A stretch of 56,773 bases of DNA from Actinomycetes bacterium (GTDB lineage: Bacteria; Planctomycetota; Phycisphaerae; JAACET01), in NCBI GenBank assembly GCA_030614915.1, contig JAUXAG010000014.1, forward strand, positions 1-56,773, in the 5' to 3' direction. The first letter of the stretch is position 1. Every line of letters starts with the position of its first letter. Position numbers and translations under genes: made by a program. This document shows positions 25,822 through 33,906 of this stretch, piece by piece. The notes below the pieces were generated by a model that searched no databases, was not told the DNA's origin, and worked only from the letters and a program-made list of their open reading frames with translations.

Positions 25822-27036
25822 ATGCTCTTATTACAAATACTTCGTGGGGTTTTTGTCCTTATTGTAGCCGCTATCGCCTTTTTGTATGCCGATCAGGTCC
25901 CGCATTTTGCCGAGCACCGCGTGGCCGTGATCCTTTTGGCCGTCATGGGGGCCTTTCTGATCATCGTTGTGGACATGGTCTGGCCCCGTAAGAGCTTGCG
26001 GGCCTTGGCCGGAGTGCTCTTCGGCTTGTTGGCCGGCATGTTTGTAACCTATGTCTTCAGCCTGACCGTGAGCTTCCTGGCCAGCGTATTTGTGCCCACC
26101 CCCCAAACCGTTGGGGTTATGACGCTCATTCAGCAGGCCCAGGAAGCCCTCAGCCGCCAAGAGATGGCCAAGGTTAAAATTCTCTTGATGCAGGCCGAGA
26201 ACTTGCCACAGCAATCAAACCTTTTGCTCCAGTTCATTAAGTTCATGGTCGGGGCCGTCACCTGCTACATAACTATCAGCTTCGTCATGCAGACTAAGGA
26301 TGACTTCCGTTTTGTCATTCCTTACGTGGAGTTTTCGCGCCAAACCAAGGGTGCTCGACCGTTTCTGCTGGACACTTCGGTGATCATTGATGGGCGGATT
26401 TCCGACATCTGCCAGACTGGGATCATCGAGAGCGAGGTCACCATCCCCCGTTTTATTCTTCAGGAGTTGCAGACCATCGCCGACTCGGCGGATAGGCTTA
26501 AGAGAAAGCGTGGCCGCCGCGGGCTCGATATTCTCAACACCATGCAGGCCGAAAAAAATACTGATTTAGTCATACGCGATATGGATTTCGCCGCAGACCT
26601 CGGCGGCACCGTTGATGAGATGCTCGTCACAGCCGCCGAAAGACTCGACGCCCGCATTGTAACCAACGACTACAACCTCAATAAGATCGCTCGGCTTCGA
26701 GGCGTGGAAGTCATAAACATCAACGACCTGGCCAACGCCCTCAAGCCCGTCTTCCTGCCCGGCGAGGGCCTGAAGCTCAAGATTATCAAGCCCGGCGAAG
26801 GGGCAGGACAGGGCGTCGGATACCTCGATGACGGCACCATGGTGGTGGTCGAGCAGGCCCGCAATCGCATCGGCCAAACCGTCGGCATCACGGTTACCAG
26901 CGCTCTTCAGACCTCAGCCGGCAGGCTGGTCTTCGGTAAATTGACTGACGAAGCCCCTGGGAGTAATCCCCGCGATTCCAGACGCTCAAACAACCGTTCA
27001 AATTCCCGCAACCACAAGGGCGGCCGTGGCCAGTAG
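25822..27036 (+). CDS. yacL: YacL-like PIN/TRAM domain membrane protein
   Basis: A 404-residue protein with four N-terminal TM helices (about 4-22, 33-53, 59-93, 139-156), a PIN ribonuclease-like domain (about 180-305; acidic residues D184, E215, D265 and D283 fit the metal site) and a TRAM domain (about 312-372), then a basic Arg/Asn tail. This order is the YacL family, membrane-bound putative RNases. The ATG chosen starts at the first TM helix; an open frame extends 55 codons upstream but has no family similarity. It is followed 27 bp later by ispD, the yacL-ispD order also seen in Bacillus. The 186 bp upstream hold no other gene. Confidence 0.92.
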   Translation: MLLLQILRGVFVLIVAAIAFLYADQVPHFAEHRVAVILLAVMGAFLIIVVDMVWPRKSLRALAGVLFGLLAGMFVTYVFSLTVSFLASVFVPTPQTVGVMTLIQQAQEALSRQEMAKVKILLMQAENLPQQSNLLLQFIKFMVGAVTCYITISFVMQTKDDFRFVIPYVEFSRQTKGARPFLLDTSVIIDGRISDICQTGIIESEVTIPRFILQELQTIADSADRLKRKRGRRGLDILNTMQAEKNTDLVIRDMDFAADLGGTVDEMLVTAAERLDARIVTNDYNLNKIARLRGVEVININDLANALKPVFLPGEGLKLKIIKPGEGAGQGVGYLDDGTMVVVEQARNRIGQTVGITVTSALQTSAGRLVFGKLTDEAPGSNPRDSRRSNNRSNSRNHKGGRGQ

Positions 27037-27063
27037 GACTCGGACGCGACAAGAAACCAGCAA

Positions 27064-27753
27064 ATGGCTTCTACTGTTTCTCTGATCATAGCCGGGGCCG
27101 GACGTTCCAGTCGTTTCGCCGGACCGCTGGGCAAAACCTACCTGCCCATAGGCCCAAAGCCCGTCTTCCTCTGGAGCCTTGATTGTTTCAAGGACTTCTC
27201 CCAGATAACTCAGAGGCTGCTGGTAGTTGCCCCCGAGGATCTGTCCATGGTCCGCAGCAAATGGGGCCGGGATTTGCACGACAGAGGTGTTCAGCTCGTC
27301 GCCGGCGGCCCTCGGCGATTCGAGAGTGTTCGCAACGCCCTGCACCTGGTTGACCCTTCGGTTGACTTGGTGGCCGTGCACGATGCAGCCCGTCCTGCAG
27401 TTTCACCCGCTGTTATTGCTGAGGTATTTGACCGGGCCGTCGCCAGCGGGGCTGCCATCGTCGCCCGTCAGGTTAATGAGACTCTCAAGAAGGCCGACTC
27501 CGACAGCCGGGCAGCTCACGTACCGGACCGCTCCAGCTATTGGCTCGCCCAGACCCCCCAGGTCTTCCGCCGGGACCTGCTTATCCAGGCCTACGCCGCC
27601 TGGCCCGCCGAGAAGGCCGAGCCCACCGACGACGCCCAGGTCGTCGAAGCTCTCGGACAAAGCGCAGCCCTTGTAGCCGCCGGACCGGAAAACATAAAAG
27701 TCACCACACCAGAGGACTTGACGTTGGCACGGTCCATCCTTCTGGGACGGTGA
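27064..27753 (+). CDS. ispD: 2-C-methyl-D-erythritol 4-phosphate cytidylyltransferase
   Basis: A 229-residue IspD of the MEP isoprenoid pathway, which makes CDP-methylerythritol from MEP and CTP. The nucleotide-binding start is SLIIAGAGRSSRFAGPLGKTYLPI (a slightly divergent form of the AAGxGxR loop). RRFESVRNAL, VHDAARP and the late QTPQVF motif are all present. There is no ispF gene after it, although fused or adjacent ispF is frequent. It probably shares a transcript with yacL. Confidence 0.95.
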   Translation: MASTVSLIIAGAGRSSRFAGPLGKTYLPIGPKPVFLWSLDCFKDFSQITQRLLVVAPEDLSMVRSKWGRDLHDRGVQLVAGGPRRFESVRNALHLVDPSVDLVAVHDAARPAVSPAVIAEVFDRAVASGAAIVARQVNETLKKADSDSRAAHVPDRSSYWLAQTPQVFRRDLLIQAYAAWPAEKAEPTDDAQVVEALGQSAALVAAGPENIKVTTPEDLTLARSILLGR

Positions 27754-27806
27754 GCGTAAGACCATAAGACAATCTGTACATGTGAAATAGAAACGAGATT
27801 GTGCGC

Positions 27807-28574
27807 ATGAACGAAAAAAAACCGTGGCAAGAGTTCTTTGACTTAGAAGCACCGGCATACGAAAATAACGAGTTCACGAAAAACACTCTCCGAGAGGTGG
27901 ATTTTCTGATTGAAGAGCTTGGGCTTGAGCCAGGGGCGTCGGTTCTAGATGTTGGCTGTGGAACGGGACGCCATGCGATTGAACTGGGCAAGCGAGGCTA
28001 TAGTGTAACCGGAGTTGATCTGTCGTCTGGAATGCTTTCCGAGGCAAAAAAGAAGGCCAAAGCAGCAGGAGTCAGCGTCAACTGGATACACTCCGACGCT
28101 AAGTGTTTTTCATTGGACGGGCATTTCGACGCCGCAATCTGTTTGTGCGAAGGAGCCTTTGGCCTGCTCAACAGCAGCGATGAGGCCATCGAACAGCCCC
28201 TGGCCATCCTGGGTAATATCAGCCGGGCGCTAAAACCGAACGCCAAGAGCCTTTTCACCGTGCTGAACGGCTTATCCATGATTCGCAAGCATACACAAGA
28301 CGATGTTGAACAGGATCGGTTCGACCCGCTGACAATCTCAGAAGTGTCCCAGTGCGCTCCGGCAGGAACTCATCCGGAAATGGCAGTCAGGGAACGCGCA
28401 TTTGTGCCAACCGAGCTTGTTCTACTTTTCCGGCTGGCTGGAATGAACATACTGAATATGTGGGGAGGAACGGCTGGGAGTTGGAGGAAAGCGAAAATCG
28501 AGCTCGATGAAATCGAAATCATGATTGTCGCACAGAAGACTGCCCCGCCAGGCGCTTTGGCACAGGCATCATGA
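27807..28574 (+). CDS. Class I SAM-dependent methyltransferase
   Basis: A 255-residue methyltransferase with motif I VLDVGCGTGRHAIELG, GVDLSSGML as the acidic loop, and a FDAAICLCEGAF motif IV region. The substrate is unknown. Base use is noticeably more AT-rich than the ispD gene before it, which could mean a separate origin. GTG two codons upstream is an alternative start. The gene begins 53 bp after ispD, and a remnant of the neighbouring inositol locus follows on the opposite strand, so the region 27.8-31.4 kb may be a rearranged island. Confidence 0.87.
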   Translation: MNEKKPWQEFFDLEAPAYENNEFTKNTLREVDFLIEELGLEPGASVLDVGCGTGRHAIELGKRGYSVTGVDLSSGMLSEAKKKAKAAGVSVNWIHSDAKCFSLDGHFDAAICLCEGAFGLLNSSDEAIEQPLAILGNISRALKPNAKSLFTVLNGLSMIRKHTQDDVEQDRFDPLTISEVSQCAPAGTHPEMAVRERAFVPTELVLLFRLAGMNILNMWGGTAGSWRKAKIELDEIEIMIVAQKTAPPGALAQAS

Positions 28575-28642
28575 CGCGCCACTGAGCTTAGTCCTTAGCC
28601 TCTGATTTTCCATTCCCCGGATTAGCGCCCCGATCAGGGGGG

Positions 28643-28822
28643 CTAATCGTCTCGCTGGCCGGCGATGAATTCTTCAGTCATCCGTCTGGCTTCATCGTCG
28701 GTGAACTGTTTTGGCGGATGCTTGCAGAAATACGCCGAAGCTGAGGACAGAACCCCTCCTTTGCCCCGATCCAGGGCCAGCTTACAGCAGCGAATCGAGT
28801 CGATAGCCACTCCCGCCGAGTT
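28643..28822 (-). pseudogene. C-terminal remnant of a second inositol-1-phosphate synthase gene
   Basis: The 59 codons before the stop read [18 protein letters not shown]... to ...IAGQRDD and match the last 59 residues of the intact gene at 30272-31375 at 54 positions. The five differences are Y to S, P to A, S to C, D to E and R to Q. Homology stops abruptly at AACTCGGCG; upstream the frame hits TGA and has no start codon. It lies in the same orientation as the intact copy, with the cytidylyltransferase gene between them, so it is a leftover of a duplication. The pattern of substitutions suggests it is not recent. The 287-bp gap otherwise holds nothing. Confidence 0.92.
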
Positions 28823-28861
28823 TAATCAATTGTCCTTTTCTAACGGTTTCCCCAAGTTCGT

Positions 28862-30238
28862 CTATTCGTTTGTGATATTCCGCTTCTTTCTTCTCCCAGC
28901 AGAAAGACAATCCGTTCCGTTTTTATACAGAACGACTATCCTTCTAATGTTTTCAGTATTCATAACGACTGCTAGCACAACAAGGGTCAAAAAGGGCTGA
29001 TTTGCCAAACAGCCAAGAAGTATGATGAAGATTCTGACATCGCGGCCTATTCTAAAACGGTGAGCTTTGGCCTCAATTCTTTTCCTCATCAAACCATCAT
29101 ATTTGTCGGCCGTGTAACTATTCATGAAAGTGCCGATAATCGCCATAAAGCCGATCAGAAGATAAAGGAAATCCCCCTTTGACGAAGTCACATAAAAGGT
29201 AAGCCCCAGAAGGAGAAAGGCGTCAGCATAACGGTCCAGAACAGCATCAAACCATCCTCCAAACTCTGTGGCTTGAAATTTCAACCTAGCTATCTCTCCG
29301 TCGCATCCGTCAATAATAGATGACACTTGGGCTAGTATTCCTCCCAGGACTAAGTTAAGGTATCCGCCCAGGAAGAAGAAGACCCCGCCAAGGCAACAAA
29401 GGGAAAAGGAAAGAAATGAGATCCAGTTTGGTGTAATGCCGGTTTTTGCCAGATGCCGTGAGATTCCGATAGATAATGGTCTGCTGAAATACCTTGATAT
29501 AGGCCCATCATTGTTCTTCTTCAATGTTGCCAGAAGTGCGTGCTCTGCTTTTTGAAGTGCTTTCTTATCATCCACGTCAATCCAGTAATTGCCCCCTATA
29601 TCAAAGACTTTGGCTTGGCCTTGTCTGGCCAGTATTCTCACCCCGCCCGAGAGGCTGGTGTCGCCGTCTCGGCAGCTCTGTTCGAGGGCCTCAAAGATGG
29701 CCGGGGAGCAAAGGAACGTTCCCGTATCGTAGGCATTGTATCCTTCGACATTCTTGCCGATATCCAAGATTCTCTGGTCTTCGACCAAGACTTTCGTTAC
29801 GTCCTGTGGGTCAACGAGTTTGTTCTGTTTGATGTTGAAGTCAGCGGCCAAAAGGACTTCGTTATGGGCGAGGTCTTCCTTCAGCAAGTCGATCAAGGTG
29901 GCCTGCTCGAAGATGTGGTCGGCCATCAGCAGGATGAAATTTTCGCCAAGAAATTTCCGGGCCTTCAGGACGGAGACGCCGTTGGCCTTGCACTCCCATT
30001 CATCGTTTTGAATGACGGTTATCTTCAGGTCTCTTCGCAGGGGAAGTTCCGACAGAAACTGTTTGAGCCTTTCTGCCCCGTACCCGGCTACAATGTAAAA
30101 GTCCTGCAGGCCCGCCTGATGTGCAGTGAGGATAGTCCGCTCAATCAGCGGCAATCCCACAAGCCGAAGAAGGGGCTTGGCAACCCCTTGCTCCGATAAC
30201 CTGCTGCCTCGGCCAGCAGCCAGGATTAGACATTTCAT
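28862..30238 (-). CDS. Bifunctional inositol-1-phosphate cytidylyltransferase / CDP-inositol transferase (IPCT-DIPPS type)
   Basis: A 458-residue fusion. The N-terminal nucleotidyltransferase (1-235) has LAAGRGSRLSEQGVAKPL and KANGVSVLKA. The C-terminal CDP-alcohol phosphatidyltransferase has the complete motif D310-x2-D313G314-x2-A317R318-x8-G327-x3-D331-x3-D335 and about six TM helices. This fusion is the di-myo-inositol-phosphate phosphate synthase design known from Thermotoga and Archaeoglobus: it activates inositol-1-phosphate with CTP and joins it to another. It stands next to inositol-1-phosphate synthase, as in Thermotoga. In a mesophile it might instead make an inositol lipid headgroup. 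AT-richer than surrounding genes. Confidence 0.88.
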   Translation of the reverse strand: MKCLILAAGRGSRLSEQGVAKPLLRLVGLPLIERTILTAHQAGLQDFYIVAGYGAERLKQFLSELPLRRDLKITVIQNDEWECKANGVSVLKARKFLGENFILLMADHIFEQATLIDLLKEDLAHNEVLLAADFNIKQNKLVDPQDVTKVLVEDQRILDIGKNVEGYNAYDTGTFLCSPAIFEALEQSCRDGDTSLSGGVRILARQGQAKVFDIGGNYWIDVDDKKALQKAEHALLATLKKNNDGPISRYFSRPLSIGISRHLAKTGITPNWISFLSFSLCCLGGVFFFLGGYLNLVLGGILAQVSSIIDGCDGEIARLKFQATEFGGWFDAVLDRYADAFLLLGLTFYVTSSKGDFLYLLIGFMAIIGTFMNSYTADKYDGLMRKRIEAKAHRFRIGRDVRIFIILLGCLANQPFLTLVVLAVVMNTENIRRIVVLYKNGTDCLSAGRRKKRNITNE

Positions 30239-30271
30239 CAGCGACTCTCTGCCAGCCAGGTGATAAGCGCG

Positions 30272-31375
30272 TCAATCGTCCCTGCGACCTGCGATAAAGT
30301 CTTCGGTCATCCGTCTGGCTTCATCGTCGGTAAATTGCTTTGGCGGATGCTTGGAGAAATAGGCTGAAGGGGAGTAGAGAACCCCACCTTTGCCGCGGTC
30401 GAGGGCGAGTTTGCAGCAGCGAATAGAGTCGATGGCCACTCCCGCCGAGTTCGGGGAGTCTTCCACCGACAGCCGCAGTTCCAGATTCATAGGCACGTCG
30501 CCGAAAAGTCTCCCCTCCATGCGAATGAAACACACCTTGTTGTCTTTCTGCCAGGGCACGTAGTCGCTGGGCCCAATGTGTATATTCTCGTCTTTCAGCC
30601 TTTTAGCGGTCACGGCCTGGACCGCCTCGGTCTTCGACTTCTTCTTCGAGGCCAGGCGGCTGCTGTTGAGCATGTTCAAAAAGTCGGTGTTGCCTCCGGT
30701 GTTTAGCTGATACGTCCGTTCCAGCTTCACTCCTCGCTTGTTGAATAGGTCCGTTAACACTCGGTGGGTGATGGTCGCGCCCAACTGGGCCTTGATATCA
30801 TCACCAATCAGCGGAATATTCTTTTCCTTGAATCTACCGGCCCACTCCGAGTCGCTGGCAATGAAAGCCGGGATATTGTTGATCAGGGCCACTCCGGCCT
30901 CCAGGGCGCAGGCGGCATAGAAACGGGTTGCTTCCTCCGATCCGACGGGGAGATAATTCAAGAGAATTTCCGCGCCGGATTCCTTCAGAACCCCGACGAT
31001 TTCTTCCGTGCCTAATTCGGATTCGTTGGCCAAGCTGAACGTCTCTTTGTCATTGTAATCCTTCATGTGCTCGGAAAAACCGTCCAGAATCTTGCCCATC
31101 CGCACAGTAACACCGTTTTTAGGCAGGTCTGGACAGAAGACTTTGGTGCAGTTGGGTGCGGAAAAGATGGCCTTATGTACATCCAGACCGACTTTGCGCC
31201 TGTCGATATCGAAAGCCGCAACGACCTCAATGTCCCCGGGCGTGTATTTTCCGATTTCCCAATGCATCAGCCCGACGGCATTTTCCGGGTCCTTCTCCCG
31301 GTAATAGTGAATGCCCTGAAGCAGGGAACTGGCACAGTTTCCAACTCCGACGATTGCGATTCTGATTCCGCTCAT
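30272..31375 (-). CDS. ino1: Inositol-3-phosphate (1L-myo-inositol-1-phosphate) synthase
   Basis: A 367-residue NAD-dependent synthase that converts glucose 6-phosphate to inositol phosphate. It belongs to the shorter archaeal/thermophile type: N-terminal NAD-binding IRIAIVGVGNCASSLLQG, GDDIKAQLGATITHR, the TNGGNTDF-like QLNTGGNTDFLNM, and the KKKSKTEAV lysine region at the active site. The start was set at the ATG after a perfect AGGAGG site (31379-31386). Its C-terminal 59 codons are duplicated as a remnant beyond the cytidylyltransferase gene. The two-gene set supplies inositol phosphate and its CDP-linked partner; no vegetative promoter is clear. Confidence 0.95.
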   Translation of the reverse strand: MSGIRIAIVGVGNCASSLLQGIHYYREKDPENAVGLMHWEIGKYTPGDIEVVAAFDIDRRKVGLDVHKAIFSAPNCTKVFCPDLPKNGVTVRMGKILDGFSEHMKDYNDKETFSLANESELGTEEIVGVLKESGAEILLNYLPVGSEEATRFYAACALEAGVALINNIPAFIASDSEWAGRFKEKNIPLIGDDIKAQLGATITHRVLTDLFNKRGVKLERTYQLNTGGNTDFLNMLNSSRLASKKKSKTEAVQAVTAKRLKDENIHIGPSDYVPWQKDNKVCFIRMEGRLFGDVPMNLELRLSVEDSPNSAGVAIDSIRCCKLALDRGKGGVLYSPSAYFSKHPPKQFTDDEARRMTEDFIAGRRDD

Positions 31376-31671
31376 TTGGACCTCCTGTCGTTGACTATGA
31401 TTACTATTTTCCACCGGCAGCCCGGGAAAACTCGCGGCCGCCGCCCCCGAAGAGCCCGTCGGCGAGGGGAGTCCCTTGCTTGAAAATTACCGGATGAGGC
31501 TGCCGGGTGTTTGACAATGATAGGCCGCCCCCTCACGCTCCGTCAAGGGAAATCAGAAAATCCAAGCCCCCCCAGCGATACAGTCCCCTGCCCCACCAGT
31601 TCTATCTGGCCCAAGGCGACGCACTCTTAGGCTATAGGCCGGCTGACCAACACAGTGTTGGCCGAGGGTAA

Positions 31672-32544
31672 TTACTCCGAGCTATCGGTCTGTTTTTTCT
31701 TGGGGCCGAATAGGCCTTCGCCCAGCTCACCCAGGCCTTCCTCAACAGCCTTGCCAGCCTCCTTGAGCGACTCATCAAGACCACCGCTCTCCTCCAAGGC
31801 CTCTTTCATTTTGCCCGCCGCCTCTTTAGCTTGCTCGATAGCCTGGCCGCCCAATTCCAAGACCTCCTTGTCAAGCTCCTTTAGAAAATCAGCAGGTACG
31901 ATGCCCTCAGCACTTTGTAGAACCGCCTCGAGCACTGCCTGGAAAATCTGGCTGGCCAACTGCCCAGCTACTCCCCCAGTATTATCCGAACTAACATCCT
32001 TCAGCTCAATCGTGGGGATTTCGACTTTCACCCCAGGTCCAGCCAGCAGATGAAAGTGGGCCACAACGTTCTTAATAAGAATCCGCTTCACTTTGACTTG
32101 TTTGGAAGGGCCCTCGCTAGTCTGCTTATCCTTGTCTTTGTCCTTACTCAGGCGTTTGATATTGTCCATGACCTGGGAAACGTTGCTGGTGCCTAGTTTT
32201 TGCTCGATATGCATTTCTAGCCCGTCGAGTTCAAACTTGCGAACCTCGACAGCCTCGGAAAAGAAACTTCCCAAATCGACTTGAACATCCAATTGGCCGG
32301 TGTGGACCAGATGAACGCTAGTGAATCCTTCCGGGTTGGATATGTTTAGATCATCCATGATTACCTGCCCGTCGAGCAGACGGACATCGACACTGTTCAC
32401 CGTGGTCTTTACGCCCAGAGCGTAGCTGGCTCCCTTTTCCACACCGCTCTTGGCAATCGGGTCAATCCCAAGCACCACAGCCACCACCGCCAGGATCATC
32501 ACCAAAACGAATCCCAGGATTATACGAAGAATTATTTTTTTCAT
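31672..32544 (-). CDS. AsmA-like inner-membrane-anchored protein
   Basis: A 290-residue protein with one N-terminal TM helix (about 5-27) and an AsmA/DUF748-like start (IDPIAKSGVEKGASYALGVKTTVNSVDVRLLDGQVIMDDLNISNP). A charged linker (DKDKDK) and a C-terminal amphipathic helix rich in Glu/Lys/Gly follow. AsmA-like proteins bridge membranes to move lipids or control outer-membrane assembly; this short version is common in planctomycetes. A promoter, TTGACT-N17-TAGACT, precedes it on the minus strand. A CCAACACAGTGTTGG palindrome (31647-31661) lies just after the stop. Confidence 0.75.
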   Translation of the reverse strand: MKKIILRIILGFVLVMILAVVAVVLGIDPIAKSGVEKGASYALGVKTTVNSVDVRLLDGQVIMDDLNISNPEGFTSVHLVHTGQLDVQVDLGSFFSEAVEVRKFELDGLEMHIEQKLGTSNVSQVMDNIKRLSKDKDKDKQTSEGPSKQVKVKRILIKNVVAHFHLLAGPGVKVEIPTIELKDVSSDNTGGVAGQLASQIFQAVLEAVLQSAEGIVPADFLKELDKEVLELGGQAIEQAKEAAGKMKEALEESGGLDESLKEAGKAVEEGLGELGEGLFGPKKKQTDSSE

Positions 32545-32628
32545 GGTCTTATTTTCCCTGGAAAAAATGTCCGAGCTAATCGACTGCTTTAATCCTCTCT
32601 GAGACGGGCACGTCTAAGCACTAAGATA

Positions 32629-32657
32629 AGTCTATCCCGTCAAGGCCGTAAAGTCAA
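32629..32657 (-). promoter_or_regulatory. Promoter for the AsmA-like gene
   Basis: On the minus strand TTGACT, 17 bp, TAGACT, 85 bp upstream of the ATG. It diverges from the rpmH promoter, whose -35 starts 34 bp away. Confidence 0.55.
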
Positions 32658-32690
32658 TTCTAGGGCGATATTCAGGCACCAAGAGCTCAC

Positions 32691-32719
32691 TTGCACTGCG
32701 ACAGGAGATCTGGTATATA
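32691..32719 (+). promoter_or_regulatory. Promoter for rpmH
   Basis: TTGCAC, exactly 17 bp, TATATA, 64 bp before the rpmH ATG; a strong-looking vegetative promoter. Confidence 0.65.
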
Positions 32720-32782
32720 CTCTGCAGCGAAGTTGTCTCGAATAAGCCAAGCTCACAGCCCAACAGACCGGAGCAATAGAAT

Positions 32783-32917
32783 ATGCACTATCCCCGCCGG
32801 ATTTCAAAGATCAAGCGTCGCCGGAAGATGGGCTTTAGGGCTCGCATGCGGACCAAAAATGGGCGAAAGATATTCTCCCGCAGACGGCGTATCGGCCGAG
32901 CCTTTAATACCCCCTAA
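32783..32917 (+). CDS. rpmH: Ribosomal protein bL34
   Basis: A 44-residue basic protein: starts MHYPRRISKIKRRRKMGF, followed by RARMRTKNGRKIFSRRRRIGRAFNTP. The GFRARMRTKNGRK core is the L34 signature; the MHYPxRISKIKR beginning is the planctomycete form. It is too short for length-filtered ORF finding. GGAG lies 9 nt before the ATG and a strong promoter is upstream. Unusually, neither rnpA nor yidC/yidD follows; the next gene is an SDR reductase under its own promoter, so this rpmH stands apart from the usual origin-linked set. The remainder of the 32545-33108 gap holds only promoters. Confidence 0.95.
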   Translation: MHYPRRISKIKRRRKMGFRARMRTKNGRKIFSRRRRIGRAFNTP

Positions 32918-33009
32918 TCCAAATTTTAGATGCAGGGCAAGCGCAGGCCGGGACAATTACCAGGCTAAATCGGACCTCACTGGCCCCACCTCAGAGTAGG
33001 GAATTGCTC

Positions 33010-33038
33010 TTGTTAACTGCTCCTCTGGCCGATATATT
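33010..33038 (+). promoter_or_regulatory. Promoter for the SDR reductase
   Basis: TTGTTA, 17 bp, TATATT, 71 bp before the ATG. Confidence 0.55.
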
Positions 33039-33108
33039 CCCTTGAGGCCCGTGGATAATTCGCCCGGGCCAAGCCTTCGTTTGGGCCAAATCGCTGGGAG
33101 CCCACTCC

Positions 33109-33840
33109 ATGCAGCTGGCAAACAAACGTGCCCTGATCACCGGAGCAAGTCAAGGCCTGGGCCGGGCCATCGCCCAACGCCTGGCTGCCGCCGGCATGGA
33201 CATTGCCCTGCATTACAAAGACTCGGCCGAGAAGGCCCAGAAAACCGCCCAACAAATAAAACAGCTCTCTCGAAGATCCCTGGCTGTCCAGGCCGACCTC
33301 TGTCAGCATGAACAGCTCGAAACCATGCTCGAAAAAATCCGCAGCGAACTCGGACCCATTGACGTCCTGATCAACAATGCCGCTATCTTTGTCCCCACAC
33401 CATTGGAAGAGTTCGACCGGGCCGTCTGGGAGCAGATATTCGAGATCAACGTCTTTGGCCCGGCCGCCCTGAGCCAATCGCTGGGAAACCAAATGAAACT
33501 CCGCGGGGCAGGTAAGATTATCAATGTCCTCGATGTCGCCGCCCAGAGGCCCTTTGCCTCGCACGCTGGATATTGCGCATCCAAGGCTGCCCTGGCCAGC
33601 TTGACCAAAAGTTGGGCCAAGGCCTTGGCCCCACAGGTGCAGGTCAACGCCGTGGCCCCGGGGATTATTGATTGGCCGGACTTCTTCAGCGACGCCCAGC
33701 GGCGAACCTACGTCCAGCAGACCCCGCTAGCTCGGCTCGCAGCCTACGAAGACGTGGCCGGAACCGTGCTCTTCCTGCTGACCGAGGCCTCCTTCATAAC
33801 CGGTCAAATCATAAACGTAGATGGAGGCCGAACCCTCTGA
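33109..33840 (+). CDS. Pteridine-reductase/FolM-like short-chain dehydrogenase
   Basis: A 243-residue SDR with the NADP(H) motif TGASQGLG (11-18), NNAA (89-92) and catalytic Y155-x3-K159. The usual catalytic Ser is replaced by Asp: INVLDVAAQRP with D142. That Asp-Tyr-Lys set is the mark of pteridine reductases and FolM, which reduce dihydropterins or dihydrofolate, rather than FabG. So a role in tetrahydrofolate or tetrahydropterin supply is likely, though general SDR chemistry cannot be excluded. It stands alone with its own promoter. Confidence 0.85.
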   Translation: MQLANKRALITGASQGLGRAIAQRLAAAGMDIALHYKDSAEKAQKTAQQIKQLSRRSLAVQADLCQHEQLETMLEKIRSELGPIDVLINNAAIFVPTPLEEFDRAVWEQIFEINVFGPAALSQSLGNQMKLRGAGKIINVLDVAAQRPFASHAGYCASKAALASLTKSWAKALAPQVQVNAVAPGIIDWPDFFSDAQRRTYVQQTPLARLAAYEDVAGTVLFLLTEASFITGQIINVDGGRTL

Positions 33841-33906
33841 CGCACAAACCGTTGGCCGGAAAATTCTGCTAAAAGGACCTCGGCCAACCAATGGAGAAAT
33901 GACCCA

